This document shows positions 7,097 to 15,538 of a stretch of 64,000 nucleotides of DNA, in pieces; positions within the stretch are counted from its first letter, which is position 1, and each line of letters starts with the position of its first letter. A program made the translations under genes and the position numbers. The stretch is from the NCBI RefSeq assembly GCF_005116505.1, contig NZ_SWBR01000001.1, positions 682,001 to 746,000 on the forward strand. The letters are read 5' to 3'. This DNA comes from Pedobacter polaris. Its GTDB lineage: Bacteria > Bacteroidota > Bacteroidia > Sphingobacteriales > Sphingobacteriaceae. The notes beneath the pieces were generated by a model. The model did no database searches. It was not told the origin of the DNA and was given only the letters and a program-made list of their open reading frames with translations.

Positions 7097-8168
7097 TCTT
7101 TTCTTGTAATGTACTAATCTGATCTATGATGGCAGTTAATTCAGCAATTTTAGCTTCTAGCGCTCTTATTCTTTTATCTACTTCTGGTAATTTTTTAAAT
7201 ATTACAGTAGAGCGCATCCACTCTTTTAGCGGTTGTGCCGGGCTACCATGCCATTGTTTGTTTTCTTCGGTATTAAAATTAATACCCGCTTGTGCCCCAA
7301 TCTGTGTGCCTTTGCCTAAGTTTAGGTGACCTGCTATACCAACTTGTCCGCCGATAACAGAATTTTCTCCAAGCTTTGTGCTTCCAGAAATACCCGTTTG
7401 TGCAGCAACAACAGCATGTGCACCTACATCTACATTGTGAGCAATTTGTATAAGGTTATCTAGTTTTGCCCCCTTACGGATAAAAGTAGAGCCCATAGTG
7501 GCCCTATCTATTGTGGTATTTGCACCAATTTCAACATCGTCTTCTATAACAACGTTTCCAATTTGTGCTATCTTATTATAAGTCCCGTCTGCCTGTGGTG
7601 CAAATCCAAATCCATCACTACCAATTACAGCATTAGAATGTATTGTTATTCTATCACCCAGCTGTGTGCGGTTATAAATTTTTACACCTGGGTAAATGGT
7701 ACAATCCTGACCAACTTTAGTGCCTGAGCCAATATATATTTGAGTAAAAATTCTGCAATTATCACCAATTTCTACATTTTCTTCAATACAACAAAACGCA
7801 CCAATAAACACATTCTTACCAATTTTTGCTGTCGGATGAATAAAACAAGGTTGATCTATCCCCGCTTGCGTTTTATTTTGGTTTAAGGCTTCGTTATATT
7901 TTTCTAAAAGAATTGAAAAAGCACTATATGGATCTTTAACCTTAACTAAGGTACAGCTTACTTGCTGTGATGGCACAAAATCATTCGCCACAATTACTAC
8001 CGAAGCTTGTGTTGTGTACAAATAGCTTTCGTATTTTGGATTAGATAGAAAACATAATGAACCAGTACTTCCATCCTCTATCTTAGAAAGCTCGCCAACC
8101 TTAACGGTTTCATCACCTTCTACAGTTCCATCCAAAAATTCGCTTATCTGCTTGGCAGTAAATTGCAT
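7086..8168 (-). CDS. lpxD: UDP-3-O-(3-hydroxyacyl)glucosamine N-acyltransferase
   Basis: Third step of lipid A synthesis: adds the N-linked acyl chain to the LpxC product. It has an N-terminal uridine-binding domain (about residues 1-100), a hexapeptide-repeat beta-helix (110-310) and a C-terminal helix with coiled-coil character. Catalytic His244 lies in the block IAHNVDVGAH. At 360 aa it is slightly longer than the E. coli enzyme because of the C-terminal helix. It is the first lpx gene of the minus-strand run, 112 bp downstream of the HD-domain gene. Confidence 0.97.
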   Translation of the reverse strand: MQFTAKQISEFLDGTVEGDETVKVGELSKIEDGSTGSLCFLSNPKYESYLYTTQASVVIVANDFVPSQQVSCTLVKVKDPYSAFSILLEKYNEALNQNKTQAGIDQPCFIHPTAKIGKNVFIGAFCCIEENVEIGDNCRIFTQIYIGSGTKVGQDCTIYPGVKIYNRTQLGDRITIHSNAVIGSDGFGFAPQADGTYNKIAQIGNVVIEDDVEIGANTTIDRATMGSTFIRKGAKLDNLIQIAHNVDVGAHAVVAAQTGISGSTKLGENSVIGGQVGIAGHLNLGKGTQIGAQAGINFNTEENKQWHGSPAQPLKEWMRSTVIFKKLPEVDKRIRALEAKIAELTAIIDQISTLQEKNER

Positions 8169-8280
8169 CTTACAAAGTTAAATGTTAAATTGATATGAAC
8201 AAATAAACACAATTGTTAATATTCGTTACAAGAATAAGACTGTAAACGTAGTTATATGTTAAAAATTTTGTTAAAAAATG

Positions 8281-9504
8281 CTAAATGTCTCTGGTATAAC
8301 AAAGAATGTGCTTTTTTACCGTCTTATCTAATGATTCTAAGTTAGACAAATCTGATGCTTTTGCAATATCTACAAGCTCATTATTCTTCATTAAAATATT
8401 AATGTTGCTATTCCCTGCATTATAAGCTCTATTTCTTATGGTATCAGTAAAGACAAAATAAGCCACATCATCTTCCTCTAAGTTTAAAGCTAGCGCTGTT
8501 TGTGTAGCCAAGCGCTCAATCCTATCTGCTGAAGGCTCTGTATTGCTAATTTCTACTTTATACAAAGTTCTAGAATTTAACATTTTGCAAAGCCTTGATA
8601 AAATTAGATCGTCATGACTTTCCCAAACTTTAACAGAAGCATAAATATCCTGATCATCTAATTTAGAGAATTGTAATAAATGGAAATCATCCTCAAAAAA
8701 GTTTAGTTCAGTAATGTCATTTTGCAAAAAATGTTGCAAAGACGGAGTTGCAAAAAGTTTTTCTCCACTAGAAGCAAGCTCTTTTGCCCGCTCTAAAATT
8801 TTAACTAATAATTGTTCTCCTGCTATAACGGTTTTATGCAAATAAACTTGCCAATACATTAACCTTCTAGCAATTAGAAACTTTTCTATTGAATAAATTC
8901 CCTTTTCTTCAATTACCAATTGATCATCAACAACGTTAAACATTTTGATAATTCTATCGAAACTAATTACGCCCTCACTAACTCCAGTAAAAAAGCTATC
9001 CCGATTTAAATAATCCATCCGATCTAAATCTAATTGACCAGAAATTAATTGGCAAAAGAAATTGCGATGATATTTTCCTCTAAAAATAGTGATTGCAGGG
9101 GTTAAACGACCATCAAATTCTTCATTTAATCTATCCATCATCAACATAGAAATGTCTTCGTGTTTAATTCCGTTGACTAGTGTATGCTCCAATGCATGAG
9201 AAAATGGGCCATGGCCAATATCGTGTAGTAAAATTGCTATAGTGGCAGCCTCTTCTTCTTGTGGTGTAATTTGATGTCCTTTATTTCTCAATACTTCTAG
9301 TGCCAAACTCATCAAGTGCATTGCCCCGATAGCATGGTGAAACCTAGTGTGTAATGCCCCAGGATAAACTAAATGGGTCATTCCTAATTGTTTAATATAC
9401 CGCAGCCGCTGAAAATATGGATGCGAAATCAAATCATAAACTAACGCTGATGGTATAGTAATGAACCCATAGACAGGGTCGTTTATTATTTTCTTTTTGT
9501 TCAA
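8281..9504 (-). CDS. HD-domain phosphohydrolase (dGTPase/SAMHD1-like)
   Basis: Predicted metal-dependent phosphohydrolase, 407 aa. The HD signature is clear: His56-His57 in RFHHAIG, His94-Asp95 in LLHDIGHGP, and a later Asp in DLDRMDYLNRD. This pattern is that of COG1078-type proteins, related to dNTP triphosphohydrolases and SAMHD1. The substrate is unknown. It sits between porX (divergent, 101 bp away) and lpxD (same strand), a neighbourhood that I recall as recurrent in Bacteroidota. Confidence 0.88.
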   Translation of the reverse strand: MNKKKIINDPVYGFITIPSALVYDLISHPYFQRLRYIKQLGMTHLVYPGALHTRFHHAIGAMHLMSLALEVLRNKGHQITPQEEEAATIAILLHDIGHGPFSHALEHTLVNGIKHEDISMLMMDRLNEEFDGRLTPAITIFRGKYHRNFFCQLISGQLDLDRMDYLNRDSFFTGVSEGVISFDRIIKMFNVVDDQLVIEEKGIYSIEKFLIARRLMYWQVYLHKTVIAGEQLLVKILERAKELASSGEKLFATPSLQHFLQNDITELNFFEDDFHLLQFSKLDDQDIYASVKVWESHDDLILSRLCKMLNSRTLYKVEISNTEPSADRIERLATQTALALNLEEDDVAYFVFTDTIRNRAYNAGNSNINILMKNNELVDIAKASDLSNLESLDKTVKKHILCYTRDI

Positions 9505-9605
9505 TTCTTAAAATTATATTATACGGTACAAAAATTGCTATTTTTATCCATAGTAAAAAAGCCTAGCGCTTTTTAAACCTTTAAATTACATAAAAAGTAT
9601 ATATA

Positions 9606-11159
9606 ATGCAGGAAACCAAAATTTTATGGGCCGATGATGAGATTAACTTATTAAAACCACATATTTTATTACTGAACGAAAAGGGATACCATGTAACCAC
9701 TTTTACAAATGGTAACGACGCTTTAGAGGCTTTTGGGAAAGAACATTTCGACTTGGTTTTTTTAGATGAAAACATGCCTGGATTGAGTGGTTTAGAAACT
9801 TTATCTGCTATTAAAAATATTCGCTCTGATGTGCCTGTTGTGCTAATTACCAAAAGCGAAGAAGAAAATCTAATGGAAGATGCTATCGGATCTAAAATAG
9901 ATGATTATTTAATTAAGCCAGTAAACCCAAAACAAGTTTTATTAACGATAAAGAAAATTATAGACAATAAACGTTTAGTAAGTGAGCGAACTTCCTCTGC
10001 TTATCAACAAGATTTCAGGAATATAGGCATGACTTTAAATGACAAGTTAAGTTATGAGGAATGGGTTGATGTTTATAAAAAATTAGTTTTTTGGGAATTA
10101 GAATTAGAGAAATTAGACGACCCTCAAATGCATGAAATTTTAACCATGCAAAAGTCTGAAGCTAATATGCAATTCTCTAAATTTATTGAAGACAATTATT
10201 TGGGATGGGTTAACGGAAAAGAAAAGGCTCCTCTTTTATCAAATGAACTATTGAAGAAAAAGGCATTCCCGTTAATTAATGAGAATACGCCTGTATTTTT
10301 TATTCTGATTGACAATTTACGCTATGATCAATGGAAAATTATTAACCCTTTAATTAGTGAATATTTCCGCTTAGATGAAGAAGATACCTATTCTAGTATT
10401 TTGCCTACCGCAACTCAATATGCCCGTAACTCTATTTTCTCTGGACTAATGCCTTTAGAAATGGAGAGAAAATTCCCTTCTTTATGGCAAAATGATGATG
10501 ATGAAGGGGGAAAAAATTTACATGAAGAAACCTTTTTAGGAGAACAAATTAAGCGAAGTTTAAGAAAGGATTGCAAGTTTAGCTACCACAAGATTTTAAC
10601 TTTTGACCAAGGGAAAGATTTGACGGAAAAGGTTGGTAATTTGATGGATAATGAGTTTAATGCGATTGTTTATAACTTCGTTGATATGCTTTCTCATGCT
10701 CGTACAGATATGCAAATGATTCGCGAATTGGCAAATGATGATGCAGCTTATCGTTCCTTAACTCTATCTTGGTTTGAGCACTCACCTTTATTAGATTTAT
10801 TGAAGAAAATCTCTCAAAAAAGGGTTAAAGTAATCATTACTACTGATCATGGTACGATTAGAGTAAAACATCCAAGTAAGGTTATTGGTGATAGAAGTAC
10901 AAATACAAATTTGCGTTACAAACAAGGTAGAAATTTGAACTTTAATCCGAAAGAAGTCTTTCTTATTAAAAACCCTCATGAGGCACAGTTACCAAAAATA
11001 AATATCAGCTCTAATTATATTTTTGCAAAAGAAGACCAGTATTTTGTTTACCAAAACAATTACAATCAATTTGTAAATTACTACAATGAGACTTTCCAAC
11101 ATGGCGGGATTTCTTTAGAAGAAATGATTATTCCGGTAGTGACTTATAGTTCGAGATAA
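9606..11159 (+). CDS. porX: PorX: response regulator with PglZ (alkaline phosphatase-like) effector domain
   Basis: Regulator of the type IX secretion system in Bacteroidota, partner of the histidine kinase PorY and of sigma factor SigP. The receiver domain covers residues 1 to about 122, with acidic pocket Asp10-Asp11, phosphoacceptor Asp54 (FLDENMPG), Thr82 and Lys104 (LIKP). A helical linker follows, then a PglZ domain from about residue 200 to 517 with metal-site blocks such as FILIDNLRYDQW and ITTDHGT. There is no DNA-binding domain. PorX PglZ domains are reported to cleave cyclic or short nucleotides. PorY is not in this window. tsaE follows 101 bp downstream. Confidence 0.93.
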   Translation: MQETKILWADDEINLLKPHILLLNEKGYHVTTFTNGNDALEAFGKEHFDLVFLDENMPGLSGLETLSAIKNIRSDVPVVLITKSEEENLMEDAIGSKIDDYLIKPVNPKQVLLTIKKIIDNKRLVSERTSSAYQQDFRNIGMTLNDKLSYEEWVDVYKKLVFWELELEKLDDPQMHEILTMQKSEANMQFSKFIEDNYLGWVNGKEKAPLLSNELLKKKAFPLINENTPVFFILIDNLRYDQWKIINPLISEYFRLDEEDTYSSILPTATQYARNSIFSGLMPLEMERKFPSLWQNDDDEGGKNLHEETFLGEQIKRSLRKDCKFSYHKILTFDQGKDLTEKVGNLMDNEFNAIVYNFVDMLSHARTDMQMIRELANDDAAYRSLTLSWFEHSPLLDLLKKISQKRVKVIITTDHGTIRVKHPSKVIGDRSTNTNLRYKQGRNLNFNPKEVFLIKNPHEAQLPKINISSNYIFAKEDQYFVYQNNYNQFVNYYNETFQHGGISLEEMIIPVVTYSSR

Positions 11160-11165
11160 TTATTT

Positions 11166-11241
11166 AACCACATAGGCACATAGAAAATTATAGACTTGTA
11201 TAACGCATACTTTTCTTTGTGAACTATGTATCTATGTGGGT
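11166..11241. repeat. CACATAGG inverted intergenic repeat, copy 1
   Basis: Starts AACCACATAGGCACATAGAA and ends CTATGTATCTATGTGGGT, so the ends are inverted around about 40 bp of AT-rich sequence. A close relative lies at 50093-50168. It fills the gap between porX and tsaE and explains the spurious upstream extension of the tsaE frame. Confidence 0.7.
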
Positions 11242-11260
11242 AAGATTCTATCTTTACAAT

Positions 11261-11686
11261 ATGAAATCTATTTCAATAAATAGCACAGCTGAATTACCTA
11301 ATGTTGCACAAGAATTGTTTGCTTTTGCCAATGGCAATAAATTCTTCATTTTCGAAGGAGAAATGGCAGCAGGCAAAACTACTTTTATTAAGGCTTTTTG
11401 TAAGGTTTTAGGAGTTGAAGATGTAGTGAGCAGCCCTACTTTCTCTATTGTAAATGAGTATGAAAGTAAAACAGGATTAGTTTATCATTTCGATTTTTAC
11501 CGTTTAAAAAACCTACAAGAAGCTTACGATATTGGCTATGAGGAATATTTTTATAGTAGCGAATATTGTTTGGTTGAATGGCCAACAAAAGTTGAAGAAC
11601 TTTTACCAGAAAAATACATAAAGGTAGAAATTGAAATTACCAGTGATGAACAGAGAAGGTTTAGCTTTATTAGGGTTGATAGTTAA
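11261..11686 (+). CDS. tsaE: tRNA threonylcarbamoyladenosine synthesis ATPase TsaE
   Basis: P-loop ATPase that works with TsaB and TsaD to make t6A at position 37 of ANN-decoding tRNAs. Walker A is GEMAAGKTT (residues 33-41), followed by the switch block SSPTFSIVNEY and the VEWPTKVEELLP region. I start at the ATG at 11261, giving 141 aa, the usual family size. The open frame continues upstream to a GTG at 11219, but those codons lie inside the CACATAGG repeat. Neighbours porX upstream and the ald-like gene downstream are on the same strand. Confidence 0.93.
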   Translation: MKSISINSTAELPNVAQELFAFANGNKFFIFEGEMAAGKTTFIKAFCKVLGVEDVVSSPTFSIVNEYESKTGLVYHFDFYRLKNLQEAYDIGYEEYFYSSEYCLVEWPTKVEELLPEKYIKVEIEITSDEQRRFSFIRVDS

Positions 11687-11789
11687 ATAGTCGATAGCAT
11701 TGCTTAATTGTCCATTAACTATTGCCAATCAACCAATCTTTAAAAAAATTTCCGTATCTTCAACCATCTAAAAACTACCAGATTATATC

Positions 11790-13016
11790 ATGGCGACAGG
11801 ATTAAGAGAAGGCATGGCAGCAATTGCTCAAAGAGGTTTATTGCAAACTCAAGAAGAGACGCTAGAAACTAATAAAAAAAGTAATAGTTTATATATCGGT
11901 ATCCCAAAAGAGACTTCTTTTCAAGAATGTCGAATTGCTTTAACCCCGCTTTCTGTTGCTCTTTTAGTTAACAATGGCCATAGGGTTATGATTGAATCTG
12001 GCGCTGGTGTTGGTGCAAACTTTAGCGATAAAGATTATAGTGAGCAAGGTGCGCAAATATCCTTCAGCAAAAAAGATGTTTATGATGCTGATATCATTGT
12101 AAAAATTGCCCCACCAACGTTAGAAGAAATTGGCTTGATGCACAAAGGGCAAACATTAATTTCTGCATTGCAAATTGGAACATTAAAGGAAGCAAATTTA
12201 AAGGCTATCCTCCACAAAAAAATTAATGCGCTATGTTTTGAAAACCTTCGTGATGAAGGAAATGTATTGAGTGTTGTACGTGCCATGGGCGAAATTGTAG
12301 GCTCAGCATCAATATTTATTGCCGCAGAATATTTAAGTAGTGCATTTGGTGGGAAAGGATTAATGCTTGGTGGATTTACGGGCGTTCCGCCTACAGAGAT
12401 TGTAATTTTGGGTGCAGGAACTGTTGGTGAATATGCAGCAAGAACGGCACTTTCTCTTGGTGCTGAGGTTAAAGTTTTTGACAGTTCTATTTTTAGGTTA
12501 AGGCGATTACAAAATAATTTAGGAAGTAGGGTTTTCACATCCGTTATGCAGCCAATCGTTTTGGCCAAAGCAATTACAACTTGTGATGTAGTAATAGGCG
12601 CAATCAGATCTGAACACGGACGTAGCCCTTGCTTGGTTATGGAAGAAACTGTTGCCAGAATGAAAGCTCATTCTGTTGTAGTAGATGTAAGCATTGACCA
12701 AGGCGGTTGCTTTGAAACATCTGAAGTTACCAATCATAAGGACCCCGTTTTTAGGAAACACGATGTAATCCATTATTGCGTTCCAAACATTGCTTCTAGA
12801 GTTCCGCGTACCGCATCGTATGCCTTAACAAATATATTCGCCCCAATTTTGGTTGACATAGGGGATATGGGCGGTCTAATGAACATGGTTTGGAATAGAC
12901 CTGGCATTCGTGAGGCGCTGTATTCTTACCAAGGTCATTTAACCAATAAAGACTTGGCAAACATGTATAACTTACCTTTTAAAGATTTAGAATTACTGGT
13001 CGTTTCTAATCAATAA
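11790..13016 (+). CDS. Alanine dehydrogenase / PntA-family protein with altered active site
   Basis: 408 aa, clearly of the alanine dehydrogenase/transhydrogenase alpha fold. The substrate Arg is Arg48 (RIALTP), Lys105 is in VKIAPP, the Rossmann glycines are in LGAGTVG (208-214) and Asp303 in SIDQGGCF. The catalytic His of alanine dehydrogenases (His96, in LFTFLHLA) aligns here with Gln128 (LISALQIG). The substrate loop PGAKAPKL becomes EHGRSPCL. A 35-residue N-terminal extension (GLREGMAAIAQRGLLQ) is unlike classical Ald. It may be a Bacteroidota variant with another substrate or role, so I leave the symbol empty. ddpX follows 51 bp downstream. Confidence 0.75.
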   Translation: MATGLREGMAAIAQRGLLQTQEETLETNKKSNSLYIGIPKETSFQECRIALTPLSVALLVNNGHRVMIESGAGVGANFSDKDYSEQGAQISFSKKDVYDADIIVKIAPPTLEEIGLMHKGQTLISALQIGTLKEANLKAILHKKINALCFENLRDEGNVLSVVRAMGEIVGSASIFIAAEYLSSAFGGKGLMLGGFTGVPPTEIVILGAGTVGEYAARTALSLGAEVKVFDSSIFRLRRLQNNLGSRVFTSVMQPIVLAKAITTCDVVIGAIRSEHGRSPCLVMEETVARMKAHSVVVDVSIDQGGCFETSEVTNHKDPVFRKHDVIHYCVPNIASRVPRTASYALTNIFAPILVDIGDMGGLMNMVWNRPGIREALYSYQGHLTNKDLANMYNLPFKDLELLVVSNQ

Positions 13017-13067
13017 TATTTCGTTATTTGAGAATCAAAGCATCTAACAGTAGAACTTAATTTTATA

Positions 13068-13754
13068 ATGAAAAACCTAAATCTCCTTCTTTTAATTGTA
13101 TCGCTTTCCTTGTCGGCTTGTGCTCAAAAAAAAGCACAAAACCCTTACGGCTTAACAATTATAAATGATTATAAGGCCTACAAAGCGGATTATACAGTTC
13201 ATCCAAACAATGAATTAATTGAAATAAAAAAAGCAATTCCATCTGTAGTTCTAGATATTCGCTATGCAACCAAAAATAACTTTATGCAACAAGTTATGTA
13301 TAAACAAGCTAGAGCTTTTGCACGTAAGCCAGTTGTAGAAAAATTAAAGAGAATACAAGCTATTCTTAATAAAAAGGGTTATGGTTTAAAGATTTTTGAT
13401 GCTTATCGCCCTTATGAAATTACACTTGCCTTTTGGGAGAAAGCAAGTGACAAAAATTTTGTTGCCAATCCTGCAAAAGGCAGCAAACATAATCGCGGTT
13501 GTGCGGTTGATTTAACTATTATAGATATAAAAACAGGCAAGGATGTTCCCATGCCTACCCCTTACGACAGTTTTGCACCAGAAGCGGCACCACATTTTGC
13601 AAATCTTCCAGCAGCAATTATCAAAAACAGAGATTATTTAATTACTACTATGCAAGCAAACGGCTTTAAAGTGATTTATAACGAATGGTGGCACTTCGAT
13701 TTTAATGGTTGGCAAAATTATGATTTAATGGATATCCCTTTTGAAAATTTGTAG
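13068..13754 (+). CDS. ddpX: D-alanyl-D-alanine dipeptidase lipoprotein (VanX/DdpX, M15)
   Basis: Zinc dipeptidase that splits D-Ala-D-Ala, probably in the periplasm for wall-peptide recycling. A lipoprotein signal ends at Cys18 (SLSAC). The catalytic-pocket Arg is in DAYRP, and the zinc ligands His141 and Asp148 lie in SKHNRGCAVD. Glu206 and His209 are in EWWHF. Length 228 aa is typical. It lies 51 bp after the ald-like gene on the same strand, so co-transcription is plausible. It converges with the MFS gene, with only one base between the two stop codons. Confidence 0.93.
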   Translation: MKNLNLLLLIVSLSLSACAQKKAQNPYGLTIINDYKAYKADYTVHPNNELIEIKKAIPSVVLDIRYATKNNFMQQVMYKQARAFARKPVVEKLKRIQAILNKKGYGLKIFDAYRPYEITLAFWEKASDKNFVANPAKGSKHNRGCAVDLTIIDIKTGKDVPMPTPYDSFAPEAAPHFANLPAAIIKNRDYLITTMQANGFKVIYNEWWHFDFNGWQNYDLMDIPFENL

Positions 13755-13755
13755 C

Positions 13756-14937
13756 TTAAACTTCGGCACCTGAAAGGGCTTTGGGCTTATAAAAGATCTG
13801 TAAATAAAGCAATGCTATTAAAGTAATGCCAGCACAGATGTAGAAAATATGTGGGATGGTAGATATATCTTCAATAAACATACTCCCAGCTAACAAAGCG
13901 CCCAAACCAATCCCCACTTCTAAAAAAATATACATAGTTGCAACTGCTTTTCCTCTATGCCCGGGCTTACTTAAATCTATAGTCCATGCTGTTACTGTTG
14001 GAGATAACATTCCTGTAGCTACACCATAAATAGCTGAAGCTACCATGAGTAAAAATGATGTGCTTGCAAAAGCAATCCCAAGTAAAGAAATCATCAAAAT
14101 TCCTAAAGAGATTTTTAGAATAAGCATTCTTCCATAGCGATCAGAAACTTTGCCTGCAACAAACCGAATGAGTAAGGAGGATAAGGTAAAAACCATAAAG
14201 AATAGTCCCTTATTACTCGTTCCCAAATGTTTGCTCCAGTCTGATATTACGGTTAATATAACACCATAACTAATATAGCTCCATAAAACAATCAGTGCCG
14301 CAGGTAATACTTGCCACTCTATAATATCTTCTTTTTTGATTTTAAGGTGTGCTGCTTTGAATTTTTGCTTATCTGGAAGGGTTTCTTTCATATTCGCTAA
14401 AATAACAATAGAGAGTAATGCAAAAAGCGATGAACAGTAAAACAATATATTGATAGAGAAATGAGCTGTTATTGCACTGCCGATTGCAGGTCCAATGGCT
14501 AAGCCTGTACTAAAACAAACTCCATGAACTCCCATTGCTTCACCCCACCTTTCTGCAGGAACTAAATCTGCAACATAAGCTGAAGTTGCAGTTGGTTTAA
14601 ATCCAGTAGAGAAGCCATGTATCAATCTTAAAAATAAAAACCCTGCAACTGAAGTTAATATTGGATAAAGAAAACCACATAAAAAACATACCAGGGAGCC
14701 TACCGCCATTACTGGCACTCTACCAATTGTATCTGTAAGCTTACCACTAAACGGACGAGAAATACCAGCTGTGAGGGTAAAAAGAGCAATAATTAACCCT
14801 TTGTATTCTGCGCCACCCAAGCCTGTTAAGTAGGCTGGCAACTCCGGAATTAGCATATTAAAACTTGCAGAGAACAGAAAAGAGCTTAAACAAACTAATC
14901 CGAACTGAAGTGTGTATATACTGGAGGAGGGTTGCAC
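13756..14937 (-). CDS. Major facilitator superfamily transporter
   Basis: 393 aa with about 12 hydrophobic segments, an inner-membrane secondary transporter. MFS motif A variants are visible in the first and second halves (GKLTDTIGRVPVM and GKVSDRYGRMLIL). The loop between the halves is rich in Lys. The type resembles drug/H+ antiporters, but the substrate cannot be read from sequence. It is the last gene of a same-strand series (esterase, GH18, PLP enzyme, histidine phosphatase), 43 bp after the phosphatase, so it might export or import a compound handled by that unit. Confidence 0.88.
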   Translation of the reverse strand: MQPSSSIYTLQFGLVCLSSFLFSASFNMLIPELPAYLTGLGGAEYKGLIIALFTLTAGISRPFSGKLTDTIGRVPVMAVGSLVCFLCGFLYPILTSVAGFLFLRLIHGFSTGFKPTATSAYVADLVPAERWGEAMGVHGVCFSTGLAIGPAIGSAITAHFSINILFYCSSLFALLSIVILANMKETLPDKQKFKAAHLKIKKEDIIEWQVLPAALIVLWSYISYGVILTVISDWSKHLGTSNKGLFFMVFTLSSLLIRFVAGKVSDRYGRMLILKISLGILMISLLGIAFASTSFLLMVASAIYGVATGMLSPTVTAWTIDLSKPGHRGKAVATMYIFLEVGIGLGALLAGSMFIEDISTIPHIFYICAGITLIALLYLQIFYKPKALSGAEV

Positions 14938-14980
14938 TTAGGATATGAATTTAATAGATTAAAGGCATTAGTTTAGCAAA

Positions 14981-15538
14981 TTAATTAGCGCTTTTCATTT
15001 CCTTTTTAGTTCCTTCTTCGCTATGATGAGATTTTCCATAGCGATTGAATTTAACATCGGCTTTTGTTCCTTTTACTGTGATTTCAAAAATATAATCGTA
15101 ATCATCATCTGTTAATTCCTTTACCGGTCTTGCAGTGCCAAAGGCCTCAATAATTTCCAGAACAGTATTAGAATGTCCAACAATTAATATTTTTTTCCCT
15201 GTGGCATGAGTTATTAATTGTTTTGCTAATGCTTTCTGTTCAGAAGGGTCATAAGTTTTAATGGCTATTCCTATTTTATCTGCCAATGGAAAAGCGGTTA
15301 ATTTTGTTCTTTTATAGTTTGTAGTATAAATAGAATCAACCTTTTCTCCCTTTAAATATTTCATCAAATCCACAGCTCTTTCTGCGCCTCCCGGAGATAA
15401 TTCTGGGTCTTTTGCTTTTGGATCATCTACTACTTTCTCAGCATGTCTTACTACAAAAACTTTAACAGCTTTTTGAGCATTTACAGCTTGCTGTCCTAGC
15501 AAAACCACCAATAATATAAGTATAAATTTTTTCATCAT
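14981..15538 (-). CDS. Secreted histidine phosphatase family protein (SixA/phosphoglycerate-mutase-like)
   Basis: 185 aa with an N-terminal signal peptide (hydrophobic residues 4-20, AQ cleavage region). The catalytic RHAEK motif is at residues 31-35, with phosphate-binding His in LIVGHSNT, both expected for the histidine phosphatase fold. The signal peptide places it in the periplasm, unlike cytoplasmic SixA, so a small phosphorylated metabolite is a likelier substrate than a phosphoprotein. Its ATG overlaps the stop of the PLP enzyme gene by 4 bp, which argues for translational coupling. Confidence 0.85.
   Translation of the reverse strand: MMKKFILILLVVLLGQQAVNAQKAVKVFVVRHAEKVVDDPKAKDPELSPGGAERAVDLMKYLKGEKVDSIYTTNYKRTKLTAFPLADKIGIAIKTYDPSEQKALAKQLITHATGKKILIVGHSNTVLEIIEAFGTARPVKELTDDDYDYIFEITVKGTKADVKFNRYGKSHHSEEGTKKEMKSAN

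Noticed and set aside
11219..11260. Upstream GTG extension of tsaE by 14 residues
   Set aside because: The codons lie in the CACATAGG repeat, and the ATG at 11261 gives the family's usual length.
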